Shown here piece by piece: positions 47,681-55,602 of a DNA stretch of 64,000 nucleotides. Positions within the stretch are counted from its first letter, which is position 1. Each line of letters starts with the position of its first letter. This stretch comes from Nocardioides cremeus (GTDB taxonomy: Bacteria; Actinomycetota; Actinomycetes; Propionibacteriales; Nocardioidaceae), in NCBI RefSeq assembly GCF_030518195.1, contig NZ_JAULSC010000001.1, forward strand, positions 434,001 to 498,000. Reading direction: 5' to 3'. The position numbers were made by a program, and so were the translations under genes. The notes beneath the pieces were generated by a model, which saw only the letters and a list, made by a program, of their open reading frames with translations, searched no databases and was not told the DNA's origin.

Positions 47681-47974
47681 ATGAGCGATGCGTGGGCGTT
47701 CGACGCCGAGGTGTGGCTGGCCGAGGGCGGGTCCTGGGCCTTCGTCACCGTGCCGGGCGAGGTCGACGACGACATCCGGCTGCTGGCCGGGCCGCGGTCG
47801 GGCTTCGGGTCGGTGCGGGTCGAGGTCGAGCTCGGTGCCACCACGTGGCGGACCTCGGTCTTCCCCGACAAGGCACGCGGCTTCGTGCTGCCGCTCAAGC
47901 AGCAGGTCCGCCGTGCCGAGGAGGTGCACGTCGGCGACCGGGTGCGGCTGCGGCTGCGGCTGGTGCAGCCGTAG
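47681..47974 (+). CDS. DUF1905 domain protein
   Basis: The 97-residue protein matches the whole DUF1905 domain: AWAFDAEVWLAEGGSWAFVTVPGEVDDDIR, then GFGSVRVEVELGATTWRTSVFPDKARGFVLPLKQQVRRAEEVHVGDRVRLRLRL. It is a small beta-barrel of unknown function, sometimes fused to YdeI/OmpD-associated domains, but alone here. ATG 47681 follows a weak ribosome site (AGATGG). It lies 72 bases after eda and is not clearly part of that operon because the repeat array lies between. Confidence 0.85.
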   Translation: MSDAWAFDAEVWLAEGGSWAFVTVPGEVDDDIRLLAGPRSGFGSVRVEVELGATTWRTSVFPDKARGFVLPLKQQVRRAEEVHVGDRVRLRLRLVQP

Positions 47975-48003
47975 CCCGACCCGGGCCGTAGCGACACCCA
48001 GCG

Positions 48004-48792
48004 TCAGGCCGCGACCTGCTGGCCGGTGAAGCGCTTGTAGGTGTAGGCCGTGCCGAGCAGCACCACCGGCACGGTGACCAGCGCGCCCAGGCCGCAGAGC
48101 AGGAAGCCCGCTGCGGCGACCAGGCCGCCGACGAGGTACCAGACCACCGCGTTGGCGAGGTTGTCGAGCACCAGCTGCACGCTGGCCTTGATCGCCTCGA
48201 CCGCACCGAGGTCGCGGTCCATGACGAAGTACATGGTGTACGACGTGGCGAAGCCGACCACCAGCCCCGGCAGGTAGCACAGCAGCGTGCCGACGAAGGT
48301 CAGCACGGCGATGATCGCTGCGGCTGTCACCACCTGTCCGAGCTTGTCGGTGCGGACCACGTCGCTGAACTGGAAGGGCCGGCCCTCGGTGACCGCAAGG
48401 CTGGCGCGCACCAGCCCGGCGCCGACGACGAGTGCGACCAGCAGCAGCAGCGCACTGACCATGGCGCTGACCACCAGCGACGCCACGAAACCGCTGCCGC
48501 CCTCGCAGACGAGCTCGCCCGTGGCGTCGAAGCGGCACTCCGACTCGGAGGTCAGCAGCGCGGTGAGGCCGAAGCCGACGGCGCCGACGACCCCCATGGC
48601 CACGATGAGCACCAGCGCCGAGAGCAGGATCTGGCCCACGTTCGCCTGGAACTTCGCCCACCCGAACGACAGCGCGTCACCGAGCTGCCAGGGGACCCCG
48701 TCCGGCCCCGGCCCCGGGGCGCCGGGCGGGGGTGCGCCGTACCCGTCTCCGGGCGGCGGTGGTGGCGGCGGTGGTGGCTGGTTGACCGACAT
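48004..48792 (-). CDS. Membrane protein with proline-rich N-terminus, unknown function
   Basis: The 262-residue protein begins with a proline run (residues 6-14) and a Pro/Gly-rich cytoplasmic segment to ~32. About five or six hydrophobic helices follow, organised like DUF975/YciC-type integral membrane proteins (LGDALSFGWAKFQANVGQILLSALVLIV opens the domain; MYFVMDRDLGAVEAIKASVQLVLDNL is the conserved mid-domain helix). An outside loop holds two cysteines (ECRFDATGELVCEG) that could form a disulfide. Function unknown. ATG 48792 puts the proline tract at the N-terminus. Confidence 0.7.
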   Translation of the reverse strand: MSVNQPPPPPPPPPGDGYGAPPPGAPGPGPDGVPWQLGDALSFGWAKFQANVGQILLSALVLIVAMGVVGAVGFGLTALLTSESECRFDATGELVCEGGSGFVASLVVSAMVSALLLLVALVVGAGLVRASLAVTEGRPFQFSDVVRTDKLGQVVTAAAIIAVLTFVGTLLCYLPGLVVGFATSYTMYFVMDRDLGAVEAIKASVQLVLDNLANAVVWYLVGGLVAAAGFLLCGLGALVTVPVVLLGTAYTYKRFTGQQVAA

Positions 48793-48898
48793 GGCGGACT
48801 CCTGGGGCCATAGAGGGGCGTGCTCGACCAGTGCCAGCAACCTAGCGGCGACGCCGGGTGCGGGCGAGGTGGTCCAGAGGGCTGCCCGGGGTCGGTTC

Positions 48899-48958
48899 GG
48901 GCCGACTCAGGGCGAAGTTCGGGCCGGGTCAGCGCGAGATCTGGGCCTGGTCGGCGAC
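48899..48958. repeat. 22-bp tandem repeat array D (2.7 units)
   Basis: Units at 48899-48920 (GGGCCGACTCAGGGCGAA...), 48921-48942 (GGGCCGGGTCAGCGCGAG...) and a partial diverged copy from 48943. Same orientation and consensus as array B. Unlike the other arrays it lies in a divergent gap, upstream of both the membrane-protein gene and the pirin gene, and its last unit ends about 14 bases before the pirin start. Confidence 0.85.
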
Positions 48959-48971
48959 TAGTCTCGACGAG

Positions 48972-49970
48972 GTGAGCAACCCCGAGCCGCACCCCGACGA
49001 GGTCACCTGCACGCCCGGCCCGCCGGCGGGCGGCGTGGAGGTGCTGCCGGCTCGCGAGGTGCCGCTCGGCGGTCCCCGCGCCATGCTCGTACGCCGCACG
49101 CTCCCGCAGCGCTCGCGCTCGCTGGTCGGCGCGTGGTGCTTCGTCGATCACTACGGCCCCGACGACGTCGGCGCGACCGGGGGCATGAAGGTCACCCCGC
49201 ACCCGCACACCGGCCTGCAGACCGTCAGCTGGCTGTTCAGCGGCGAGATCGAGCACCGCGACTCGGCCGGGCACCACGCCGTGGTGCGGCCCGGCGAGCT
49301 GAACCTGATGACCGCCGGGCGCGGCATCAGCCACTCCGAGATCAGCACGACGACCACCGGCATCCTGCACGGCGCGCAGCTGTGGGTGGCGCTGCCCGAC
49401 GCCAGCCGGCACACCGATCCAGGCTTCGAGCACTACGCGCCCGAGCCCGTCGAGGGCCCCGGCTGGCGCGCCCGGGTGTTCCTGGGCGAGCTGCTCGGGG
49501 AGCGCTCGCCGGTGGGCACGCACACCCCGCTGGTGGGCGCCGAGATCGTGCTCGAGCCCGGCACCACGCTGCGCCTCGACGTCGACGAGACCCACGAGCA
49601 CGGGGTCCTGGTCGACCTGGGCGCCGTCGAGGTCGACGGGGTCGCCGTGGCCGGCCACGAGCTGGGCTACGTGCCGCCGGGGCGCCCGAGCACCACCCTG
49701 GTCGCCGGCGGGGAGCCGACCCGGCTGCTGCTGCTCGGCGGCACCCCGGTCGGCGAGTCGATCGTGATGTGGTGGAACTTCGTGGGCCGCAGCCACGAGG
49801 AGGTCGTGGCCTTCCGCGAGGAGTGGCAGGCGCAGGTCGAGCGCGACGGCGAGGTGGTGGCCGACGCCCAGCAGGTCGCCCCCGGCCGCTTCGGCGTCGT
49901 CGAGGGCGACCACACCCGCCCCATCCCGGCGCCGCCGCTGCCCAACGCGCGGCTCAGGGAACGCGGATGA
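48972..49970 (+). CDS. Pirin family protein
   Basis: This 332-residue double-cupin protein has the iron site of pirins in the N-terminal domain: VDHYGPDD, HPHTGLQTVSWLFSGEIEHRDSAG (His ligands, residues ~77-100), LNLMTAGRGISHSE. The C-terminal cupin (EIVLEPGTTLRLDVDETHEHGVLVDLG) follows. Bacterial pirins act as quercetinases or bind partner enzymes; activity here is unknown. GTG 48972 was chosen because the frame upstream runs through repeat array D. It heads a four-gene unit with tag, lrgA and lrgB (ATGA overlap with tag). Confidence 0.9.
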   Translation: MSNPEPHPDEVTCTPGPPAGGVEVLPAREVPLGGPRAMLVRRTLPQRSRSLVGAWCFVDHYGPDDVGATGGMKVTPHPHTGLQTVSWLFSGEIEHRDSAGHHAVVRPGELNLMTAGRGISHSEISTTTTGILHGAQLWVALPDASRHTDPGFEHYAPEPVEGPGWRARVFLGELLGERSPVGTHTPLVGAEIVLEPGTTLRLDVDETHEHGVLVDLGAVEVDGVAVAGHELGYVPPGRPSTTLVAGGEPTRLLLLGGTPVGESIVMWWNFVGRSHEEVVAFREEWQAQVERDGEVVADAQQVAPGRFGVVEGDHTRPIPAPPLPNARLRERG

Positions 49971-50578
49971 ACGGCCCGGTCGTCGGCGTCGACGACGGGG
50001 TGCCGCGCTGCCCCTGGGCGGGCGCCGCGCCCGGCACGATGCGCGACTACCACGACCACGAGTGGGGCCGACCGGTCGAGGGCGAGAGCGCGCACCTCGA
50101 GCGGCTGACGCTGGAGGCGTTCCAGTCGGGGTTGTCGTGGGCGACGATCCTCGCCAAGCGGCCGGCCTTCCGCGAGGTCTTCGCGGGCTTCGACGCCGAG
50201 CGGGTCGCGGCGTACGACGCCGCCGACGTCGAGCGGCTGATGGGTGACGCCCGCATCGTGCGCAACCGTCGCAAGATCGAGGCGGCGCTGGTCAACGCGG
50301 CCGCCACCGTGGAGCTGCGCGAGGACGGCGGGCTGGAGGCGCTGGTGCGCTCGCACGCGCCCGCGGTGCCGCCCGCCCCGGCCACGACCGAGGAGCAGCA
50401 GACCACCTCGCCCGAGTCGCTGGCGCTGAGCAAGGACCTCAAGCGCCGCGGCTTCGTCTTCGTCGGCCCGACCACGATGTTCGCGCTGATGGAGGCGATC
50501 GGGATCTTCGACCCGCACCTGGTGGGCTGTCATCGCCGGGCGGCGTCGGCCACACTGACCCGGTGCTCCTCGGACTGA
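49967..50578 (+). CDS. tag: DNA-3-methyladenine glycosylase I
   Basis: This 203-residue enzyme excises 3-methyladenine from alkylated DNA. RCPWAG (Cys ~15) and the C-terminal HLVGCH supply the zinc ligands of the Tag family. YHDHEWGRPV (residues ~28-37), LEAFQSGLSWATILAKRPAFREVFAGFD (~45-72) and MGDARIVRNRRKIEAAL are the helix-hairpin-helix core, and FVGPTTMFALMEAIG is the C-terminal signature. ATG 49967 overlaps the pirin stop (ATGA). The 3' end overlaps lrgA by 16 bases. Confidence 0.93.
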   Translation: MNGPVVGVDDGVPRCPWAGAAPGTMRDYHDHEWGRPVEGESAHLERLTLEAFQSGLSWATILAKRPAFREVFAGFDAERVAAYDAADVERLMGDARIVRNRRKIEAALVNAAATVELREDGGLEALVRSHAPAVPPAPATTEEQQTTSPESLALSKDLKRRGFVFVGPTTMFALMEAIGIFDPHLVGCHRRAASATLTRCSSD

Positions 50579-50943
50579 CCTGGCTGCTGGCCTGCCAGCT
50601 CGCCGGTGAGCTCGTCGTCGAGGCGACGGGCGTGCCCGTGCCCGGGCCGGTGGTCGGCATGGTGCTGCTGCTCGTGGTGCTGGTGCTGCGCGACCCGCCC
50701 GACGACAGTCCCGTGCACCGCACCGCCGACGCGCTGCTGCCGCACCTGCAGCTGCTCTTCGTGCCCGCCGGGGTCGGCATCGTCGCCTACGCCGGCGTGC
50801 TGCGTGACGACCCGCTCGCGGTCGCCGTCGCGCTGGTCGGCTCGTGGCTGCTGGGGCTGGGCGTCGTCGGCGTCCTGGCCGACCGGCTCGGACGCCGCAC
50901 CCGCGTCGTCGACGAGCCCGGAGCCGCCGGGGGAGCCCCGTGA
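50563..50943 (+). CDS. lrgA: CidA/LrgA family holin-like membrane protein
   Basis: This 126-residue protein has four hydrophobic helices. LACQLAGELVVEATGVPVPGPVVGMVLLLVVLVLR (residues ~9-43) is the CidA/LrgA signature, with the Pro-Gly-Pro-x-x-Gly motif. LLPHLQLLFVPAGVGIVAY (~58-76) is the second conserved segment. The pair controls murein hydrolase export or carries small organic acids. GTG 50563 lies inside tag. The stop overlaps the GTG of lrgB. Confidence 0.87.
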   Translation: MLLGLTWLLACQLAGELVVEATGVPVPGPVVGMVLLLVVLVLRDPPDDSPVHRTADALLPHLQLLFVPAGVGIVAYAGVLRDDPLAVAVALVGSWLLGLGVVGVLADRLGRRTRVVDEPGAAGGAP

Positions 50944-51647
50944 ACGGCGCCGCGGACGCCGTGCTCGACCAGCCGCTGCTGTGGCTGGTGGTGACCCTGC
51001 TGGCCTACCGGCTCGGCCTGTGGCTGCGCGAGCGCACCGGGTCGCACCCGCTGGCCCAGCCGGTGCTGGTCGCGATCGTGCTCGTGGGTGCGCTGGTCGT
51101 GCTCCTCGACGTCGACTACGCGTCGTACGCCGACGACACGGCGCTGATCACCTTCGCGCTCGGTCCGGCCACCGTGGCCCTGGCCGTGCCGCTGCACCGC
51201 CAGCTCGCCCGGCTGCGCGGCTTCGTGCTGCCCCTGCTGAGCGCCGTCGTGGCCGGTGCCGTCGTGTCGGTGGCGGCTGCGGTGGGACTCGTGCGCCTCC
51301 TGGGCGGCGACGACCTGCTCGCGCGCAGCATGGCCCCCAAGGCCACGACCACCCCGGTCTCGATCGCGGTCTCCGACACCCTCGGCGGCCTGCCGCCGCT
51401 GACCGCCGCGCTGACGATCACCGCCGGCATCCTCGGCGCCGTCGCCGGGCCGGGCGTGCTGGGCCTCCTGCGGGTGCGCGACCACCGCGCCCGCGGGCTC
51501 GCCGTCGGCTCGGTCTCCCACGGCATCGGCACCGGCCGGATGATCGTCGACCACCCGGTGGAGGGGGCGTTCTCGGGGCTGGCGATGGGGCTGACGGCGC
51601 TCGTCACGAGCGTCGTGGCGCCGCTCCTGGTCGCCCTGCTCCTCTGA
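50940..51647 (+). CDS. lrgB: LrgB family membrane protein
   Basis: This 235-residue protein has about seven helices and partners LrgA. FALGPATVALAVPLHRQLARLRG (residues ~73-95), SMAPKATTTPVSIAVSDTLGG (~128-148) and AVGSVSHGIGTGRMI are the conserved LrgB/CidB blocks. The role is as for lrgA: cell-envelope lysis control or transport of metabolites such as pyruvate. GTG 50940 overlaps the lrgA stop (GTGA). It is the last gene of the pirin unit; the amidase starts 58 bases on with its own likely promoter. Confidence 0.9.
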   Translation: MNGAADAVLDQPLLWLVVTLLAYRLGLWLRERTGSHPLAQPVLVAIVLVGALVVLLDVDYASYADDTALITFALGPATVALAVPLHRQLARLRGFVLPLLSAVVAGAVVSVAAAVGLVRLLGGDDLLARSMAPKATTTPVSIAVSDTLGGLPPLTAALTITAGILGAVAGPGVLGLLRVRDHRARGLAVGSVSHGIGTGRMIVDHPVEGAFSGLAMGLTALVTSVVAPLLVALLL

Positions 51648-51705
51648 CCTCGGCTCTCGCGGACTCGCCCACCCGTCCGGTCGGGGGACGCTAGGTTCGC
51701 TGCCC

Positions 51706-53115
51706 ATGAGCGTGCACGCGTACACCGACGACGCCCTGGGCCACCTCGACGCGGTGGGCACCGTGGCGGCGCTGGCCGCCGGTGAGGTCAGCGCGCGGGA
51801 GGTGGTGCAGGCCGCGATCACCCGCACCGAGGCCGTCGACGCCGAGCTCGGCGCCGTGGCCTGGCGGGCCTGGGAGCGGGCCCGGGCCGAGGCGGCCGCC
51901 CCGCGCGGCGGCTTCTTCTCCGGCGTGCCGACCTACCTCAAGGACAACGTCGACGTCGAGGGGATGCCCACCCTGCACGGCACCGACGCCTTCGTGGGGC
52001 GCCCGGCGCGCCGCGACGGCGACCTGACCCGGATGTACCTGGCCACCGGGCTGGTGGCACTGGGCAAGACCCGGCTCTCCGAGCTCGGGTTCAGCGCCGC
52101 CGCGGAGCACCCCCGCCTGGGCCCGGTGCGCAACCCGTGGGACCCCGCCCGCACCGCCGGCGCCTCGTCGGCCGGCTCCGCGGCGCTGGTCGCCGCCGGC
52201 GCGGTGCCGATCGCGCACGCCAACGACGGCGGGGGCTCGATCCGCATCCCCGCGGCCGTCAACGGCCTCGTCGGCCTCAAGCCCACCCGGGGCCGGCTGG
52301 CCCAGGACGTGCTGCTGCGGCGGATGCCCGTGCGCATCATCAGCGACGGCGTGCTGACCCGCTCGGTGCGCGACACCGCGGCCTTCCTCCGCGAGGCCGA
52401 GAAGGTCTACCGCGACCTGTCGCTGCCGCCTATGGGCGACATCACCCGCCCCGGGCGCCAGCGCCTGCGCATCGGGGTCACGACGACGGGGGCCGGACGC
52501 GCCGCGACCCCCGAGGTCGCCGAGCAGACCTTGCGCACGGCCGCACTGCTCGAGGAGCTGGGCCACCACGTCGAGGAGGTCGCGGCTCCCGCGCCGGCCT
52601 CCTTCGCCGACGACTTCCTGCTCTACTGGGCCTCGCTGGCCGCCGCGTCGCTCGTCGGCGGACGCAGCCAGCATGGCCGCACCTTCGACCGCACCCGCCT
52701 CGACGAGCTCACCCACGGCCTGGGCGAGCACGTACGCCGCCACCTGGTCCGACTGCCCGGCGCGGTGGCCCGGCTGCGTCGCACGGCCGGGGTCTCGGCA
52801 CGCTTCCACGAGCGCCACGACGTGCTGCTGACCCCCACGCTGGCCACCCCGACCCCGCTGGTCGGCCACCTCGCGCCGGGGCTCGGCTACGACACCGTCA
52901 TCGAGCGGCTGCAGGAGTGGGTGGCCTTCACGCCGTGGCAGAACGCCACCGGCGACCCGGCCGTCTCCCTGCCCCTCGCGACCGATGCCGACGGGCTCCC
53001 GCTGGGCATGATGCTCAGCGCCGGGCACGGGCGCGAGGCGCTCCTCCTCGAGCTGGCGCTGGAGCTGGAGCAGGCGCGTCCGTTCACGCATCTGGGCAGG
53101 TCAGAGGGGGTGTGA
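51706..53115 (+). CDS. Amidase (amidase-signature family)
   Basis: This 469-residue hydrolase has the full Ser-cisSer-Lys triad: Lys79 in YLKDN, Ser154 in AGASSAGSAA and Ser178 in NDGGGSIRIPA. The spacing (75 and 24 residues) equals that of known signature amidases. Residues ~25-50 hold the usual N-terminal helices (GEVSAREVVQAAITR). It hydrolyses an unknown carboxamide; absence of gatB/gatC nearby and the diverged middle argue against GatA. ATG 51706 is the start. The last bases lie just upstream of the tRNA-Thr promoter. Confidence 0.9.
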   Translation: MSVHAYTDDALGHLDAVGTVAALAAGEVSAREVVQAAITRTEAVDAELGAVAWRAWERARAEAAAPRGGFFSGVPTYLKDNVDVEGMPTLHGTDAFVGRPARRDGDLTRMYLATGLVALGKTRLSELGFSAAAEHPRLGPVRNPWDPARTAGASSAGSAALVAAGAVPIAHANDGGGSIRIPAAVNGLVGLKPTRGRLAQDVLLRRMPVRIISDGVLTRSVRDTAAFLREAEKVYRDLSLPPMGDITRPGRQRLRIGVTTTGAGRAATPEVAEQTLRTAALLEELGHHVEEVAAPAPASFADDFLLYWASLAAASLVGGRSQHGRTFDRTRLDELTHGLGEHVRRHLVRLPGAVARLRRTAGVSARFHERHDVLLTPTLATPTPLVGHLAPGLGYDTVIERLQEWVAFTPWQNATGDPAVSLPLATDADGLPLGMMLSAGHGREALLLELALELEQARPFTHLGRSEGV

Positions 53116-53135
53116 CCCAGGGCGGGGGGCCTCGA

Positions 53136-53165
53136 TTTCCACTCCCCGGGGGGTGTGTGTAATCT
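53136..53165 (+). promoter_or_regulatory. Candidate promoter for tRNA-Thr
   Basis: TTTCCA (53136-53141) and TAATCT (53160-53165) form a -35/-10 pair with 18 bases between. Transcription would begin about 5 bases ahead of the tRNA. The amidase stop lies 21 bases upstream. Confidence 0.45.
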
Positions 53166-53176
53166 TCTTCCGCGTT

Positions 53177-53249
53177 GCCCCTTTAGCTCAGTCGGCAGAG
53201 CGTCTCCATGGTAAGGAGAAGGTCTACGGTTCGATTCCGTAAAGGGGCT
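53177..53249 (+). tRNA. tRNA-Thr (GGT)
   Basis: GCCCCTT pairs with AAGGGGC. The D-arm is GCTC-AGTCGGCA-GAGC. The anticodon stem TCTCC/GGAGA encloses loop ATGGTAA, giving GGT. The T-arm is TACGG-TTCGATT-CCGTA. Discriminator T; no encoded CCA. Length 73. In mycobacteria tRNA-Thr and tRNA-Met precede rpmG in the same order. Confidence 0.97.
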
Positions 53250-53262
53250 CTGGGAGAGGTTG

Positions 53263-53286
53263 GCCCGCCGGACTATCCTGGCGGGC
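53263..53286 (+). terminator. Hairpin between tRNA-Thr and tRNA-Met
   Basis: GCCCGCC (53263-53269) and GGCGGGC (53280-53286) are perfect 7-base arms around GGACTATCCT-like loop sequence. It may be an RNA-processing or termination hairpin. The loop contains TATCCT, a possible -10 for the next tRNA, so its role is uncertain. Confidence 0.4.
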
Positions 53287-53300
53287 GGACCCGGCCCCGT

Positions 53301-53374
53301 GGCGGGGTAGCTCAGGTGGTTAGAGCACACGACTCATAATCGTGGTGTCGCGGGTTCGAGTCCCGCTCCCGCTA
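53301..53374 (+). tRNA. tRNA-Met (CAT)
   Basis: GGCGGGG pairs with TCCCGCT, with G-T pairs at both ends. The anticodon stem-loop CACGA-CTCATAA-TCGTG gives CAT. The T-arm is GCGGG-TTCGAGT-CCCGC. The closed first pair (G-T) and a D-loop with GGTGGTTA mark it as an elongator. It could not be a tRNA-Ile2, because other elements match mycobacterial metT. Discriminator A, length 74. Confidence 0.95.
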
Positions 53375-53428
53375 CTGCACCTGACGAGCGACACCTCAAG
53401 CACCCCGAACCGACCCAAGGACTTCCCC

Positions 53429-53599
53429 GTGGCCTCCAAGAGCTCCGACGTTCGCCCCAAGATCACTCTCGCCTGCACGGAGTGCAAGGAGCGCAACTAC
53501 ATCACCAAGAAGAACCGCCGCAACGACCCCGACCGTCTGGACCTGGCGAAGTTCTGCCCCCGGTGCCGTCAGCACACGACGCACCGCGAGACCCGCTGA
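53429..53599 (+). CDS. rpmG: 50S ribosomal protein L33
   Basis: This 56-residue protein has the L33 zinc-ribbon form, with CTEC (residues ~16-19) and CPRC (~43-46), and the family core [26 protein letters not shown] 53429 has AAGGA nine bases upstream. Earlier in-frame starts would lie inside tRNA-Met. Retention of all four cysteines marks the zinc-binding (C+) type. Confidence 0.95.
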   Translation: MASKSSDVRPKITLACTECKERNYITKKNRRNDPDRLDLAKFCPRCRQHTTHRETR

Positions 53600-53685
53600 G
53601 ACCAGCGGCTCACCAGCTCGTCGCGAGCGGCCCGTCCGGGACACCGGGCGGGCCGTTCGTCGTTCCCGCGTACTAGGTTGGAGAC

Positions 53686-54090
53686 ATGGCGCTGGACCCC
53701 TCGCTCGTCGGCCGCTCGTTCCCACCGACCCGGCCGTACGCCGTGACCGAGGAACGGCTGCGCACCTTCGCGGCCGCCAGCGGCGCCACCTGGGAGGGCG
53801 GCCCGGCCCCGGCGACCTTCCCGATCGTGCTGGCCTTCGAGGCGATGAACGCCTTCCTCGAGTCCGAGCAGGTCGAGCTGCGCCGCATCGTGCACGGCGA
53901 GCAGCGCTTCACCTACGAGCGTCCCGTGGTGCCCGGTGACGTGCTCACCACGACCCTGAGCGTCGCCTCGCTGCGCCAGATCGGCGGCAACGACATCATC
54001 GGCACCCGCAGCGAGGTCCACGACGAGACCGGCGCCCTGGTGTGCACCGCCGGGGCGACCCTGGTGCACCGCGCGGAGGAGCAGGCATGA
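53686..54090 (+). CDS. hadA: HadA-type (3R)-hydroxyacyl dehydratase subunit (FAS1-like dehydratase)
   Basis: This 134-residue hot-dog-fold protein corresponds to the substrate-binding subunit of a HadAB-type heterodimer. It opens LDPSLVGRSFPPTRPYAVTEERLRTFAAASG, and the central helix FPIVLAFEAMNAFL and FTYERPVVPGDVLTTT follow. It lacks the catalytic hydratase-2 D-x-x-P-x-H, as expected for HadA. ATG 53686. Its stop overlaps hadB (ATGA). The pair dehydrates 3-hydroxyacyl intermediates in fatty-acid elongation in mycobacteria; this organism's substrate is not known. Confidence 0.88.
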   Translation: MALDPSLVGRSFPPTRPYAVTEERLRTFAAASGATWEGGPAPATFPIVLAFEAMNAFLESEQVELRRIVHGEQRFTYERPVVPGDVLTTTLSVASLRQIGGNDIIGTRSEVHDETGALVCTAGATLVHRAEEQA

Positions 54091-54494
54091 CCCACCTCGA
54101 GCCCGGCGCCGTCCTCGCGCCGCAGGAGTACGCCGTCACCCGCGCCGGCCTGGTCGCCTACGCGGCCGCCAGCGGCGACCTCAACCCCATCCACTGGTCC
54201 GACCGCGTCGCCACCCAGGTGGGCCTGCCGGGCGTGATCGCCCACGGCATGTACACCATGGCGCTGGCCGCCCGTGCGGTCGCGACCTGGACCCACGACG
54301 CCCCGGTGCTCGAGATCGGCTGCAAGTTCACTGCCCCCGTCGTGGTGCCCGACGACGACGAGGGCGTCGTCGTCGTGGTGGGCGGCAGCGTGAAGTCCGT
54401 CGAGGACGGGCGGGCCACGATCGTGCTCGAGGTCACCTGCGCGGGCACGAAGGTGCTCGGGATGCCGCGCGCCGTGGTGGCCGTCGATGGCTGA
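54087..54494 (+). CDS. hadB: HadB-type (3R)-hydroxyacyl dehydratase subunit (MaoC-like)
   Basis: This 135-residue catalytic hot-dog subunit has the hydratase-2 motif YAAASGDLNPIHWSDRVAT (Asp and His catalytic, residues ~28-46), followed by GLPGVIAHGMYTMAL. With HadA it forms one dehydratase. ATG 54087 overlaps hadA. The end overlaps murB by 8 bases. No hadC is present; the next gene is murB. Confidence 0.9.
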   Translation: MTHLEPGAVLAPQEYAVTRAGLVAYAAASGDLNPIHWSDRVATQVGLPGVIAHGMYTMALAARAVATWTHDAPVLEIGCKFTAPVVVPDDDEGVVVVVGGSVKSVEDGRATIVLEVTCAGTKVLGMPRAVVAVDG

Positions 54495-55569
54495 GCCCAC
54501 CGGCGACGGCACGACCCACCCGCGGCTCTCGGAGCGCACCACGCTGCGCCTGGGCGGCCCTGCTGCGCGCTGGGTGCGCGCGAGCACCGAGGCCGAGCTG
54601 GTCGCAGCCGTCGCCGCCGCCGACGCGGCGGGGGAGCCGGTGCTGCTCCTGGGCGGCGGGAGCAACCTGGTGGTGGCCGACGAGGGGTTCGCCGGCACGG
54701 TGGTCGAGGTGGCCACCCGGGGGGTCGTGCCCGACGTCGACGCCGGCGGCGACGACGCGGCCTGCGGCGGCGTGCTGGTGACGGTCGCGGCGGGGGAGGA
54801 CTGGGACGCGTTCGTGGCGACCGCCGTCGAGCGCGGCTGGGTCGGTGTCGAGGCGCTCTCCGGCATCCCCGGCAGCGTGGGGGCCACGCCGGTGCAGAAC
54901 GTCGGTGCCTACGGCCAGGAGGTCGCCCAGACGATCGCCTCGGTGCGCACCTACGACCGGCGCGACCAGCAGGTCCGCACCCTGGCCAACGCCGACTGCG
55001 ACTTCTCCTACCGCCACTCGCGGTTCAAGGCCGAGCCCGGGCGCCACGTGGTGCTCTCGGTGACTTTCCAGCTCGCCACCGGCACCCTGGCCGCGCCCGT
55101 GCGCTACGGCGAGCTGTCGCGGGTGCTGGGCGTCGAGGCCGGCCAGCGGGCGCCGCTGCGCGCGGTCCGCGACGCGGTGCTGGGCCTGCGTGCCGGCAAG
55201 GGCATGGTCCTCGACGCCGACGACCACGACACCTGGAGCGCCGGCTCCTTCTTCACCAACCCGGTCGTCGACGCCGACGCGCTCCCCGAGGGCGCCCCGG
55301 CCTGGGAGCAGCCCGACGGGCGGGTGAAGACCAGCGCCGCCTGGCTGATCGAGCACGCCGGCTTCGCCCGCGGGTACGGCGCCGACGTCGGCAGCGGGCG
55401 CGCGCGGCTCTCGAGCAAGCACACCCTGGCCCTGACCAACCGGGGCGAGGCGAGCACCAGCGACCTGCTGGCCCTGGCCCGCCACGTGCGCGACGGCGTG
55501 CAGCAGCGCTTCGGCGTACGCCTGGTCAACGAGCCGGTGCTGCTCGGCTGCGACCTCGACGACGACTGA
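54487..55569 (+). CDS. murB: UDP-N-acetylenolpyruvoylglucosamine reductase
   Basis: This 360-residue FAD enzyme makes UDP-N-acetylmuramate, a cytoplasmic step of peptidoglycan synthesis. RTTLRLGGPAARW and LLLGGGSNLVVAD (residues ~53-65) bind FAD. ALSGIPGSVGATPVQNVGAYGQEVAQT (~119-145) is the active-site loop. SAGSFFTNPVV (~250-260) has the catalytic Ser of type I MurB, and AAWLIEHAGFARGYG and SSKHTLALTNRGEAS complete it. ATG 54487 lies 8 bases inside hadB. The order hadAB-murB is conserved in actinobacteria. Confidence 0.95.
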   Translation: MAEPTGDGTTHPRLSERTTLRLGGPAARWVRASTEAELVAAVAAADAAGEPVLLLGGGSNLVVADEGFAGTVVEVATRGVVPDVDAGGDDAACGGVLVTVAAGEDWDAFVATAVERGWVGVEALSGIPGSVGATPVQNVGAYGQEVAQTIASVRTYDRRDQQVRTLANADCDFSYRHSRFKAEPGRHVVLSVTFQLATGTLAAPVRYGELSRVLGVEAGQRAPLRAVRDAVLGLRAGKGMVLDADDHDTWSAGSFFTNPVVDADALPEGAPAWEQPDGRVKTSAAWLIEHAGFARGYGADVGSGRARLSSKHTLALTNRGEASTSDLLALARHVRDGVQQRFGVRLVNEPVLLGCDLDDD

Positions 55570-55602
55570 CTGCGCGGCCTGAGACCGTCGCGGTCCGGCC
55601 GA

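Noticed and set aside
51706..53115. Amidase considered as GatA of the Asp/Glu-tRNA amidotransferase
   Set aside because: There are no gatB or gatC genes nearby, and the sequence after the catalytic serine diverges from GatA.
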